The position numbers and the translations under genes are program-made. Shown one piece after another: positions 11,061-21,028 of a stretch of 44,947 nt of DNA (position 1 is the stretch's first letter; the number at the start of each line of letters is the position of its first letter). Below the pieces are notes generated by a model that saw only the letters and a list, made by a program, of their open reading frames with translations, searched no databases and was not told the origin of the DNA. The stretch comes from Hofstenia miamia (lineage: Eukaryota > Xenacoelomorpha > Acoela), in contig SCFE01000075.1 in the NCBI GenBank assembly GCA_004352715.1, positions 1,139,170-1,184,116 on the forward strand, read 5' to 3'.

Positions 11061-11759
11061 TCATTTGTTTCCGTAATACTTTGCTGTTATGTTGTTAATG
11101 TTCAAATCTTTGGTCTTTTCTTCAATTGCAGAGATGCGTGGTAGAGCATAAAATCTGGATCTGAAGGATTGCAGTGATGGGTATTTGTCCAGAAGTTCAT
11201 TCCCATATAGTTCACAATGAGCAAAGAGCATTTCATACAAGTGAAAATCAGGAAACGTCAGCTTGTCACCAAGTAGCCACTTGTTCTTTTTCAAGACTTT
11301 TTCAAATTCTCCCAAATAGAAATGGGCATTTTTTGAATTAGGAAGTTCTTCATTGAAGTACTTGCTTTTATTTGCCTCAAAGTTCTTCTGATCGTAGTAA
11401 CACAATTTGACATAGGCATTGCGGAAGGCCATAACGACTTCTGAATGCATGACGACCTGAGCTCTTTCACCTGCCGTTGAACCATGCAAACCAAATTTTT
11501 CTCCTAAATATCCGAATATCGCATTCGATTCAGTGAGCTTCAACTCCCCATCAATAAGATAAGGCAGATTAGGATACTGAAATCCCATAGAATGCTTCAC
11601 GTCAAACCAACCATCAAGATCCAACATTTTTCCAGACTCGTCAACACTTTTGCGATATTCTTTCATAATATAATCCTCATTTGCATAGGCCATCATTGTT
11701 CTTATTGGCTGAACCAAGCCTCTTATTTTCCAATAACCAACCACAAGTTTGTCACTCAT
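11061..11759 (-). CDS. Glutathione S-transferase, Mu class (copy 2)
   Basis: A second intact, intronless 232-codon Mu-class GST with the same architecture as the gene at 2026-2724: catalytic Tyr9 in YWKIRGL, the NLPYLIDG loop, the ESNAI glutathione-binding motif (77-81) and the LTFPDF motif. About 25 residues differ, clustered in residues 3-58 and after 129, whereas residues 73-128 are identical. Many differences are conservative and synonymous changes are present in the identical block, which fits purifying selection on both genes. The 9.0-kb spacing in the same orientation suggests tandem duplication, but the intervening DNA is filled with unrelated transposons. Initiation at the ATG at 11759 is supported by alignment with copy 1. 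An antisense-frame 67-codon reading inside (11291-11494) is a shadow. Confidence 0.95.
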   Translation of the reverse strand: MSDKLVVGYWKIRGLVQPIRTMMAYANEDYIMKEYRKSVDESGKMLDLDGWFDVKHSMGFQYPNLPYLIDGELKLTESNAIFGYLGEKFGLHGSTAGERAQVVMHSEVVMAFRNAYVKLCYYDQKNFEANKSKYFNEELPNSKNAHFYLGEFEKVLKKNKWLLGDKLTFPDFHLYEMLFAHCELYGNELLDKYPSLQSFRSRFYALPRISAIEEKTKDLNINNITAKYYGNK

Positions 11760-12030
11760 GTTTAATCAAGCAAGCACCTCCTTTAGCAGTGGTTCAGTAA
11801 TATACTAAATTATTTGCGCAGTTGTTGAATACACGAATATTTATCCGTATTTCAATAATGTTAACAGAGAAGAGAAGAGACAGTGGACATTGGAATTTCG
11901 CTTTTCAACGAATGCGATTTAAATGCATTTCCTCGTCTAATTGACCAAATGCCGTTCGATGCAATTGCTTTGTGCACTGCTTTCATTTGCAATGCATATC
12001 TACGCAAAGCATAGTTCTATATTTGTAAAA
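11760..12030. promoter_or_regulatory. GST copy 2 upstream region
   Basis: The first 125 bp upstream of the start resemble the corresponding stretch of GST copy 1, with conserved TTTAATCAA, AGCACCTC, TGCGCAGTTGTT and AACAGAGAAGAGA words in the same order. This shared block is the best candidate for conserved promoter or 5' UTR sequence. I cannot place a TATA box or transcription start with confidence. Confidence 0.4.
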
Positions 12031-12580
12031 TAGGGTGGTACGCTAAATCACCAATCTATCTCGCTAAAAGCCAATAACTTTCGGCGAAAGGACAGTAATA
12101 GTTGTTTGTCAAATAGCCACAATATATGTTATCGCTGTTTTCTTTAAATTTAACCTTAATGCATGCTGAAATTTTTTTAGATTATCGTTATCTATCTAAG
12201 AACAAAACAAAACGTTCATATAGTTATTCTAGGTATCGCTCTATAATTTTGCATTGCTATAACAAAAGATTTCAAATCACTACAATTTTCAATCCGGAAT
12301 TCAAATAATTATTAACTATTATATGTAAACTAGTAGATATATAGATATATATATATATGAAATAATAATATTTTTACAATATTTTGAATTTATTTATAAC
12401 CACTAAATTGTTTCTAACACATAGATGATTGCCTGAATTATTATAAACATTTGTCTCATTGGAACAATATTAAACAAATTTTGTATAAGGCTATTACTAT
12501 GAAGAAAATTCATGTCCCTTCGTCACTAGTTATTGACTTTTAGCGAGATAGATGGGTGATTTAGTAGCGTCCCACCCTGT
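12031..12580. mobile_element. MITE with about 50-bp terminal inverted repeats
   Basis: The left end TAGGGTGGTACGCTAAATCA (12031) with the following ATCTATCTCGCTAAAAG is the near-perfect reverse complement of the right end at 12530-12580, which reads ...CTTTTAGCGAGATAGAT... and ends CCCACCCTGTA. Weaker complementarity extends another 15-20 bp inwards. The 450-bp interior has no coding similarity. This is the layout of a non-autonomous DNA transposon. The superfamily is not decided; a TA target would fit Tc1/mariner. Confidence 0.75.
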
Positions 12581-13580
12581 AAAATAGGAGGATGGTAGGA
12601 CATCTCTCCCTAGGAAATTATTACTCGAATATGCTAATGTGTGTATTCCCTTTAAACTTATACAATTTTTCATAAAAATTGGCAAATTCCTAAAAAATAA
12701 CAAAATCAAATTCTAATTATCCTTTGCCCGCGATCGAGATACCTCCTTTTTATGCTTATTTGCACCTAGTGTACCTAATTTTATATATCTCTAAACGCCT
12801 AGATCATATTTTTTGTCTTTTTGAAATATTCATTTATATACTCTGATGCTTAACTTATTTTATTTTTGGGAAAATATATATTAACAGTAATAGGGATCTT
12901 AATTCTGCTGATTAACTTTTTAAAGTTTAAATAATTATTAACTATTATATGTAAACTAGTAGATATATAGATATATATATATATATATATGAAATAATAA
13001 TATTTTGACAATCTTTTAAATTTATTTATAACCACTATATTGTTTCTAACACATAGATGATTGCCTGAATTATTGTAAACATTTGTCCCATTGGAACAAT
13101 ATCAAACAAATTCTGTATAAGGCTATTACTATGAAGAAAATTCATATCCCTTCGTTGCCAGTTATTGGCTTTTAGCGAGATAGATTAGCGATTTAGGGTA
13201 CCACCCTGTAAAACAGGTACAGGTATCGTGACGCTCAAAGGAGGATGGTAGGACATCTCTCCCCAGGAAATTATTGCTCGAGGACGCTCATGTGCGTATT
13301 CCCTTTAAACTTATACAATTTTTCATAAAAATTGGTAAATACCTAAAAAATAACAAAATCAAATTCTAATTATCCTTTGCCCGCGATCGAGATACCCCCT
13401 TTTTATGCTTACTTACACCTAGTGTACCTAATTTTATATATCTCTAAACGCCTATAGACCATATTTTTGTATTTTTGAAATATTCATTAATATACTCATA
13501 TGCTTAACTTATTTTATTTTTGGGAAAATATATATTAAGGGTAATAGGGAACTTAATTCTGCTGAATAACTTTTTAAGGT
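12304..13580. repeat. Direct tandem duplication of about 630 bp that copied the MITE right end
   Basis: Unit 1 (about 12304-12929) and unit 2 (about 12930-13580) align along their whole length with scattered substitutions and small indels. Both begin AATAATTATTAACTATTATA with a TA microsatellite shortly after, and both carry the MITE right inverted repeat (second copy about 13155-13210) followed by the same non-MITE flank. The MITE therefore inserted first, and its right half plus flank was duplicated later. Unit 2 has about 20 extra bases after its MITE end. Confidence 0.85.
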
Positions 13581-13584
13581 TTAA

Positions 13585-16320
13585 ACATTTAGGACATAAG
13601 TTAATTAACTTATGCTTAAGCTCAGTTTTTGGGCAATTGGATTTTTGCATATATTATGCAAATAAGAAATCAAAGAAACAAAAAATTGAGATTATCATAC
13701 CGCTTCCACAAATTTACTCAAACTTTCACAGATAAAAATTCATAAGTATTTTAACAATTCGAGTTTTTGCTTTTCATCAAGATTAAATATAAATATGAAC
13801 CATTTTAAAAAAATCAACCCCAATAGCAAAGCCACGTGACATTTTCGTTATTTTATATTTTTGGTGGCAATTCGGGTGACTTACGGGGCATTGGAACGCA
13901 ATTTAAATTTTATCAAGTTATTACACTTAAATTACGTGGCAAATTGTTTTTACATTCTTACCAAAATGACACCAACTATATCATCAACATGTGTTGATTA
14001 AAGGTTTGTAAAGCATAAAAGAAATCTATTTTCAGTTCAGTATTCAATCAGTGTTGTGAGCTTTGTTTTGCTTGCTCTTTTACTTGTATTACAATATAGC
14101 TATTGCATACATGCATGGATTTCATTTACATTATGCTGGTAGTTTTCGAAAGTTTTTCGTTTCTTACAAATTTCAGATTTTAACACAATTTTTTATTAAT
14201 ATTATTTGCTTTCACGTCCTAATAAATCACATAACGTTGTCTTAACCGTTGGTATTTGTAAGTTAGTTGATTACAATTTCTAAGAGAAATATAGAATTTA
14301 AACTTAAACCGCCTGGCGTCCATTTAAAAGGACAAACCGTTTTCCAAATTTTAAAAGAATTTTCTCCAAACCTATAAGGAAATTTATAAATAGTGATGTA
14401 TTGACATTTGACATGTTTGTTGAGAACATACCTGAATGCAAGGACGTAGCCAAGAGGAAGGGAGAGCGGTCGGGCGGCCGCCTATCCCCTAAAAGGACTC
14501 TGTACAAGGGGTTTCACCCGCCGCAAATTGTCAATATTTTAGATACAGGTACCACTGTTATTGGTGTGGTCGGTTACAGGTAACAGGGTTGCCGTGAATT
14601 GCCGAATATCTTCCGAATCATATCAAATCCAATTGACAAAAATTTTCATGGATCGATCGATCAATAAAGGATCCACGAAGAAAATTCACCTGAAAAAAAA
14701 TTAAAACCACAGGCATTTCTTAAGTTCTTTTGAGCACCCTAAAGATAGGAGACAGAATGTGCATGATGTTTTAGCAAGCTTAATATTTTGATTATTGTGC
14801 CAAACATGTAATTAGATCTCATCATGTAATATGATTGGTATACACATGTCAAACATGTAAAACAAAATGATTGGCAGTATAGTTTCATTGTACATTCAAA
14901 GCAATTTTACATAAAAATTTACGATAAGAATGAATATATTTATCTATCAGCCTTTATTTTTGAGCCACAATGATCTATGGATGTATCCATATAATAAATT
15001 TTCAGATCTATATCTATTGGATATCTGTGAATCGAATTGACCCATATTTGGACCATGATCCACAGCAACCATAACTAGCAAAGAAAAAAGGATACTTGAG
15101 GAAATTCTGAAGCAAAGTCATGTCTATCATGCTTAAGCCACTACACAGAAATTAAGCTATACATGACAAAAATGGCGGCAATCATTGTAACAATGAAAAG
15201 CAAAAATATAATAAAAATGGACCAAAATACTTTACCCCTAGCAGTTGATTATTTTGTAAGTTATATTGACCATCCTTTTTACTTCTTTGTCTTCCCATGA
15301 TTTATGCAAAAGAAGTCCAAAATTTTGAAATAAAAAGCTTTCTTCTGTGTATTTCATTCTATTTCATTATCAAATGAATAAACAGAGGGGGTTGAAAGCA
15401 AAACATCACTTAGATAGACATGAAAAATTCACCACCAACTATGCTTTTTTTCAGAAATGCGAATCTTTGTCTTTCACTAGGTGCATTGACAAAATTCCTC
15501 TGAGGATCAAATACTAGACTAACTGCCAAAATTAGAGCGTTCTAAGGCATAAAGTATCATAAAGTAAATCGAACTTGATGAATTGGTTGTAAAATGTAAA
15601 ATGCATTCAATAAAAAATTTGGTGAATTCACACTTTTATTCTAAAACCACACCACGAAAAACTTCAAATTTACGACCCATATTTGGCCCACCTAATATCA
15701 CTATACAAAAATTTAATATTTTAAAAATTTCTAAATATCATTTTTCACGCAATTTTTTGGCATTCGAAAAAAATTATTCCCTTTTTTAATCTAAAAAATT
15801 ATTATTTCCTTTTTTAATCTAAAAAATTATTATTTTTGAATTCAACATTATTATCCCCTTAAAAACAATCCATTAACTACGTTTAAGCAAATAGACACTT
15901 AAACTTTGAACGAAATCCAGCCAATTTACACCTCTTGTTACCAATATATGTTTCCTAAAATTAATCTATTTGCTTATAAAGCAAAACATTTGATCAACCT
16001 GATTTCATTTTTGCAAAATTTGTTTACTGGTTTTAGAGTCATTAACTTTAAAGCTAGTAAGATAAAGAGAAAATATAATCAACTCAAATTATTTGAAATC
16101 AATATGAAAATCCATTTAAATTCAAGTCAAATCCATTGATTCAAATCAATATCAATCGCAATCCTGATCTTTACTCTAGAATCCTTAGGTGAATCAGATT
16201 ATAAGACTAAGAAGGTAAATGCATTTTTTAGTTAAAATTTCTTGCAAAAATGGCATTCAAATATTAATAAATAAACATATAAGAAGCCATCTACAATCCG
16301 ATATATATATATATATATTC
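13585..16320. other. Long intergenic stretch, no gene recognised
   Basis: Nothing here resembles a gene on either strand. Short open frames (for example 13520-13735, 14063-14245, 15583-15789, 15906-16139) are AT-driven and unsupported. A GC-richer patch at about 14436-14520 (GCAAGGACGTAGCCAAG onwards) resembles hAT-type terminal sequence but has no partner. A local 30-bp duplication occurs at about 15780-15835. A TA microsatellite lies at 16299-16318. Confidence 0.45.
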
Positions 16321-16326
16321 TTTTTA

Positions 16327-16391
16327 GCATAGACGCTAAGGAAAGGATAGACCGGTTTCGTTTATATAAAACATCATCAGTACAAATATGC
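16327..16391 (-). ncRNA. Candidate hammerhead ribozyme of the Penelope-like element
   Basis: On the minus strand the catalytic core appears in order: CTGATGA (16374-16380), a short stem II (GTTT paired with AAAC around a TATAT loop), CGAAAC (16355-16360), a minimal stem III of CC/GG type, and the cleavage triplet GTC (16350-16352). Stem I can form by GTA with TAT next to the core and by GCATA (16387-16391) with TATGC (16327-16331). Short-stem-III hammerheads are known from Penelope-like elements, and this one lies just beyond the 3' end of such an element in the same orientation. One unpaired U between CTGATGA and stem II departs from the standard fold, so activity is uncertain. Confidence 0.6.
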
Positions 16392-16410
16392 GGTAAAATA
16401 CTAAATATAT

Positions 16411-17093
16411 TTACAATAGACTACACTTTATATATTTTAATATTGCATGCTCTTAAAATAAGTTCAATGATATCATGCTTAGTTGTTTATTCAATAATTG
16501 ATCTTTGTTTGATTGTTTAATTATTAATGCCTCTCCTATTTTATGATGTTCTGATCTTAGTTGGATGTAAAAATTTTCTTCTCTTAGTTGATGTTTGTGC
16601 ATAAAAATTTCAGATTTTAGGTGCCCATTCATATGTTCCTTAATTCTTGTACCCAGATGTCGCTTTGTTTCCCCGACGTATGATTTTTCACAATCATCAC
16701 ATTTGTATATATAAACTAAGGAGGAAACTAAATTTTTTGGGATTTGATCTTNTTACAATAGACTACACTTTATATATTTTAATATTGCATGCTCTTAAAA
16801 TAAGTTCAATGATATCATGCTTAGTTGTTTATTCAATAATTGATCTTTGTTTGATTGTTTAATTATTAATGCCTCTCCTATTTTATGATGTTCTGATCTT
16901 AGTTGGATGTAAAAATTTTCTTCTCTTAGTTGATGTTTGTGCATAAAAATTTCAGATTTTAGGTGCCCATTCATATGTTCCTTAATTCTTGTACCCAGAT
17001 GTCGCTTTGTTTCCCCGACGTATGATTTTTCACAGTCATCACATTTGTATATATAAACTAAGGAGGAAACTAAATTTTTTGGGATTTGATCTT
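16411..17093. repeat. 341-bp duplication joined by a single N (likely assembly artefact)
   Basis: Bases 16411-16751 and 16753-17093 are the same 341-bp sequence, with one substitution seen (A/G near 16694 versus 17036). They are separated by one N at 16752. The pattern is what results when two contigs with overlapping ends are abutted without merging, or when two haplotypes are joined. The duplicated sequence is the C-terminal coding end of the Penelope-like element, so that end appears twice. Confidence 0.85.
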
Positions 17094-17400
17094 TATTTAG
17101 AAACATATCTTTTGTTTTATATGATGTCAATATTGGAATGATCTTTGTTCTTTTTAATTTTGTATTCATTATTCTAATTTTTTTCTTTAAATTTTTTACT
17201 TGGTTTTCTATATAGGGAAGCTTTAAATAAACATCAGTCTTGGTTTCATCAATGCTTTTTTCAGGAATGTGCATAGTGGTGTCATTTGAAAATAATGCAA
17301 TAGAATATTTCTTGATCAATTTGTGAGGGTAACCGTTACGTTCTAAAATGTTAAAAATTTTGTTAGCTGCAGATGTTAGATGTTGGTAATTTGAAGATAT
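16795..17400 (-). pseudogene. Penelope-like retroelement, C-terminal part with GIY-YIG endonuclease
   Basis: The minus-strand frame is open from about 17400 to 16795. Its C-terminal half shows a GIY-YIG nuclease: VYIYKCDDC with a CxxC pair, then SYVGETKRHLGTRIKEH, which supplies the YxG strand and the conserved Arg of the family. The upstream part (LERNGYPHKLIKKYS and a Lys-rich linker) matches the region joining reverse transcriptase to endonuclease in Penelope-like elements. There is no true start codon, and the reverse transcriptase domain is absent; the reading frame breaks near 17400 and unrelated LINE sequence begins by 17480. This is a 5'-truncated insertion. The hammerhead candidate at 16327-16391 lies downstream in the same orientation. 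Confidence 0.8.
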
Positions 17401-17479
17401 CTTTTTGATTCAATATATTTATTATTTCTAATTTTTATCAAATATTCTCTAAAAGTTGTCTTAGTTGTATTTTCAAAAG

Positions 17480-17870
17480 CAAATAAATCACTTAATATGT
17501 AGAAGCATTATTATGAATTGCCTTGAAGAATATTATACAAAATTTATATTTTATGCGATGGGAAATTTTTAGCCAATGAAATTGAATGATTGCAGGACTG
17601 ATATGGTCCATCCTTTTCAAATCAAAAACAAAGTGTACACAGCTATTTTGAATTCCTTGAAGTTTCTGTATTAAGATATTATCCATGCCAAGAAAGCAGG
17701 CATTGCAGAAGTCTAGTTTAGCTAGAATTAATGTTCTGACGAGCTCTGATCGAGAATTTGTTGGCAGATAATTTCTAATTTTCTAAAGATTTTTCAGAAT
17801 AAAGTATGAATTTTTAACTAACCGAGATACATGTTCTTTCATTGTTAAATTCCTTATAGGGTTTCTATAT
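17480..17870 (-). mobile_element. LINE reverse-transcriptase C-terminal fragment
   Basis: The minus strand encodes, in two nearly contiguous frames, MKEHVSRLVKN (about 17820-17850), SELVRTLILAKLDFCNACFLG (about 17690-17755) and LQGIQNSCVHFV with a following DHISPAIIQFHWLKISHRIKYK (about 17540-17660). This succession is the thumb and C-terminal region of CR1/Jockey-like LINE polymerases. One in-frame stop lies between the first two blocks. It abuts the 5'-truncated Penelope-like element in the same orientation. Confidence 0.8.
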
Positions 17871-17874
17871 GGAA

Positions 17875-18951
17875 TATTATGCAGTCTAATCCAGTTCCAT
17901 AGATGTCGCTCAGCTGCCGTGATTCCGGTTGCGGTCGCGGATCGCAAGACTAGTCCCAGAAACGGGACCAAAAATCAGAACACGAGATGGACCCAGTATG
18001 GCCCCGGGAACAACTTTCAATTTCCGAGACCAATTTGATTTAAATATTTACTGTTATATTATATTTGCTATTATATTTATTACGTTTCAAACGTAGAAGT
18101 TCTAAACTAAAATGTCTATAATAGTTGAATTCAGTATTCAATTTGATGAATATTTACGTTATTTTCGCACATTTAGTCTCAGAGATGGCACTAGAAGAAA
18201 ATGTACAGGACCGGGAATAGAGAACGTGGGACCAAATTTCCTATAACTGAAAATTTCAACACGGGATTAACCGGGACCGAGACAAAAAATTTGGGCGCAT
18301 CAAGGTTTCAACAAAGCTGATGACGAAATGTGGAATTGTATTAATAACGATTGATATAAAGATTGGTAACATTCAATAACACTACCATTTAAATTTTAAA
18401 TTTATACATCTTATCCCTACAGATAGGGGTATAATGAAGTTGTAATCTATTCATCTTACTTAAAAAAGTTTGCGACTAAGTAGAATGCACTAAAACAGGC
18501 ATGGCATGTTCTATCGAAGCCCGTGCATTGTAGGTACTGTTTTATGACCATAGATTCAACTAAAGCTAAACATTTATATACGTTAGTGGCATTCTATAGC
18601 CTAATAATTTGATATAGTTGTATAAACAAAGTAATAAGCTATTTTTCAATAGAAAGCTATCAAGAAAAATACCTGCAAATAAAGGCAATTAGATGACTGT
18701 GCGTTATAGCAAAATAAAAATCTTGGTAAACATATTATTACACATACATCAATACAATATGTGAGACTGAGAATTATCTTTATCCAATCAGAAAGCGTGA
18801 AAAGAAATTGTTTATGGTGGAAGAAGTTGAAACATATTAAGCATCTGAAGTCCCTAGACCATTCAAATGATTCTTGGGAAGGTCGAACATTTGCATACAT
18901 ATGGAAAAAATTCGTTATTCAATCGTATTTGCTTCAGAGGAATTTATCAAT
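17875..18951. other. Intergenic with two GC-richer patches
   Basis: No gene recognised. Patches at about 17900-18030 and 18190-18300 share words such as ACGGGA, CCGGGA and GGGACCAAA in direct orientation and may be ends of an unidentified repeat. The sequence ends at an assembly gap. Confidence 0.35.
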
Positions 18952-19951
18952 NNNNNNNNNNNNNNNNNNNNNNNNNNNNNNNNNNNNNNNNNNNNNNNNN
19001 NNNNNNNNNNNNNNNNNNNNNNNNNNNNNNNNNNNNNNNNNNNNNNNNNNNNNNNNNNNNNNNNNNNNNNNNNNNNNNNNNNNNNNNNNNNNNNNNNNNN
19101 NNNNNNNNNNNNNNNNNNNNNNNNNNNNNNNNNNNNNNNNNNNNNNNNNNNNNNNNNNNNNNNNNNNNNNNNNNNNNNNNNNNNNNNNNNNNNNNNNNNN
19201 NNNNNNNNNNNNNNNNNNNNNNNNNNNNNNNNNNNNNNNNNNNNNNNNNNNNNNNNNNNNNNNNNNNNNNNNNNNNNNNNNNNNNNNNNNNNNNNNNNNN
19301 NNNNNNNNNNNNNNNNNNNNNNNNNNNNNNNNNNNNNNNNNNNNNNNNNNNNNNNNNNNNNNNNNNNNNNNNNNNNNNNNNNNNNNNNNNNNNNNNNNNN
19401 NNNNNNNNNNNNNNNNNNNNNNNNNNNNNNNNNNNNNNNNNNNNNNNNNNNNNNNNNNNNNNNNNNNNNNNNNNNNNNNNNNNNNNNNNNNNNNNNNNNN
19501 NNNNNNNNNNNNNNNNNNNNNNNNNNNNNNNNNNNNNNNNNNNNNNNNNNNNNNNNNNNNNNNNNNNNNNNNNNNNNNNNNNNNNNNNNNNNNNNNNNNN
19601 NNNNNNNNNNNNNNNNNNNNNNNNNNNNNNNNNNNNNNNNNNNNNNNNNNNNNNNNNNNNNNNNNNNNNNNNNNNNNNNNNNNNNNNNNNNNNNNNNNNN
19701 NNNNNNNNNNNNNNNNNNNNNNNNNNNNNNNNNNNNNNNNNNNNNNNNNNNNNNNNNNNNNNNNNNNNNNNNNNNNNNNNNNNNNNNNNNNNNNNNNNNN
19801 NNNNNNNNNNNNNNNNNNNNNNNNNNNNNNNNNNNNNNNNNNNNNNNNNNNNNNNNNNNNNNNNNNNNNNNNNNNNNNNNNNNNNNNNNNNNNNNNNNNN
19901 NNNNNNNNNNNNNNNNNNNNNNNNNNNNNNNNNNNNNNNNNNNNNNNNNNN
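18952..19951. other. Assembly gap (1000 N)
   Basis: Exactly 1000 Ns, probably a nominal size. The capsid pseudogene fragment on the minus strand runs into it, so more of the virus-like element may be hidden here. Confidence 0.95.
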
Positions 19952-20305
19952 ATTACACTTATCTATAAGTTGATCAGGATGTTTTTCAAAATAATATCCA
20001 CTTGGTGTTAAAACTGAATTTTCTTGTGATGCACTCTTTAATAGTTCTGTTGTCATCATTACAGTATGTGGCCAAACTGCATCACCTGTTTGTATTAAAA
20101 CTCAATTAGCATAAAGATTATAATCACTAAATAATGAATGTAGGGGGTTGTTTACTAGACAAACATGATCCTGTTTAGTAGCATCAGTAACATCCCAGAT
20201 AAGACCATTCCCGTCATTGCGTAAAATTTTGACTGATATAGGCATGTGTATACTTTGCAAATCAATGTATTCATTTTGTTCTGAACCAAAATTCGATTCA
20301 ATCAT
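19952..20305 (-). pseudogene. Virus-like element copy I: N-terminus of probable major capsid protein
   Basis: The minus-strand frame from 20305 carries an early EYIDL motif, then PISVKILRNDG, then CLVNNPLHSLFSDYNLYAN. After one in-frame TGA (20102-20104) it continues in the same frame to the gap at 19951 with MMTTELLKSASQENS and GYYFEK. The order (a YIDL-type strand, a VNN-LHSLFS block, a tyrosine-rich short strand and a TELL/SGYYF-type segment) is that of the double-jelly-roll major capsid protein of Polinton/adintovirus-type elements, often annotated as F54H12.2-like. About 118 codons are visible, roughly the first quarter. The premature stop means a dead copy. It points away from gene A, whose promoter lies immediately to the right. 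The assignment rests on recalled family pattern, not on a search. Confidence 0.6.
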
Positions 20306-20360
20306 TGGACCATTAAACCCTGATAAGTAGTTATGGCCACAGCAAGGAGGTTACACTTTT

Positions 20361-20528
20361 TTCTGATTGGTCGAGAGGGGTGGCCTTTGACCTGAGACGC
20401 CATGGATATTGCTGGAGGTGTTTTACTGACGTCATAATGTGTTGACTGATTAAACAAGTCAGTCTATATATTCACCCAAATTATCAGATAAAATCATTAT
20501 TTTTATTCTACGCAAATTCACTTTTCTT
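20361..20528 (+). promoter_or_regulatory. Gene A promoter, copy I (CCAAT, CRE, TATA)
   Basis: An inverted CCAAT box (ATTGG, 20366-20370), a perfect cAMP-response-element palindrome TGACGTCA (20427-20434) and TATATA (20465-20470) stand upstream of the gene A ATG at 20529 in the usual order and spacing of a strong RNA polymerase II promoter. The same three elements occur at the same places in copies II and III. The minus-strand capsid frame starts only about 60 bp to the left, so the region could act in both directions here. Confidence 0.7.
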
Positions 20529-21026
20529 ATGTCTGTTGAAACATTAGTATCTGGTTCACTTGGCAATCTGTTTGATGAGCTATGTACAACTCCACCACCA
20601 GCCTCCAACTATAATCCATTAACACAAGAGATTATGATCACACCACCTGCACCTGTAAATGAAAAACGCAAAGCCCCCCACAAGCAAAGACGTCCTACAC
20701 TTAATAATGTCATTGTCTTACCCAACACAAAGGTACAAGAAGAAGGCGAGGATAATTTACAACACTTACATGATGTAAATTCACAACCATCGTGTACTTT
20801 TTCAATCGTGAGTCCTGCTAGTGAAATTCCGAAAAAACTCTGGTTAACAATCATGGATGCTGTTCAGTTGAACACAAGATATGGTGTCACAGTAAAAATT
20901 AGACTTGAAAATGGTGTTTATTATTGTATGCCTAAAAGCTACGTCAGTGCATTGGGTGATAAATACAAGTTTTTGATCAATAAAAAACTTTTTCACAATG
21001 ATGACATGGGGGACAGTGCTAGTTAA
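20529..21026 (+). CDS. Virus-like element copy I: gene A (unknown basic, Pro-rich N-terminus)
   Basis: A 165-codon frame of unknown function. The N-terminal half is rich in Pro and has a basic stretch (EKRKAPHKQRRP, about residues 45-56) that could be a nuclear localisation or nucleic-acid-binding segment. The C-terminal half (about 104-160) is compact and conserved, with LWLTIMDAVQLNTRYGV and YVSALGDKYKFLINKKLF. Copies lie at 26203-26735 (frameshifted) and 36328-36730 (stop and truncation), so this is the only uninterrupted one. Its last codons differ from copy II because about 80 bp are missing between GTGCT and AGTTAATA near 21020, where copy II continues for about 12 more residues. A strong promoter directly upstream suggests an early, highly expressed gene. 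I do not recognise the family. Confidence 0.7.
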   Translation: MSVETLVSGSLGNLFDELCTTPPPASNYNPLTQEIMITPPAPVNEKRKAPHKQRRPTLNNVIVLPNTKVQEEGEDNLQHLHDVNSQPSCTFSIVSPASEIPKKLWLTIMDAVQLNTRYGVTVKIRLENGVYYCMPKSYVSALGDKYKFLINKKLFHNDDMGDSAS

Positions 21027-21028
21027 TA

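Noticed and set aside
11291-11494. Alternative-frame ORF inside GST copy 2
   Set aside because: Shadow of the well-supported GST frame; the equivalent is not maintained in copy 1.
17890-18300. GC-richer CCGGGA/GGGACC patches as a defined transposon
   Set aside because: Words recur in direct, not inverted, orientation and no ends or coding remains could be set.
18761-20059. Long open frames of 360-416 codons on both strands
   Set aside because: They consist almost wholly of unknown residues from the N gap; only short unrelated ends are real. The same applies to frames through the gaps at 21029, 30164, 36847, 40400 and 43393.
20609-20854. Minus-strand frame antisense to gene A (also 36408-36656)
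   Set aside because: It is the mirror reading of gene A, which has the promoter, conservation pattern and start; conservation of the antisense frame follows from that of gene A.
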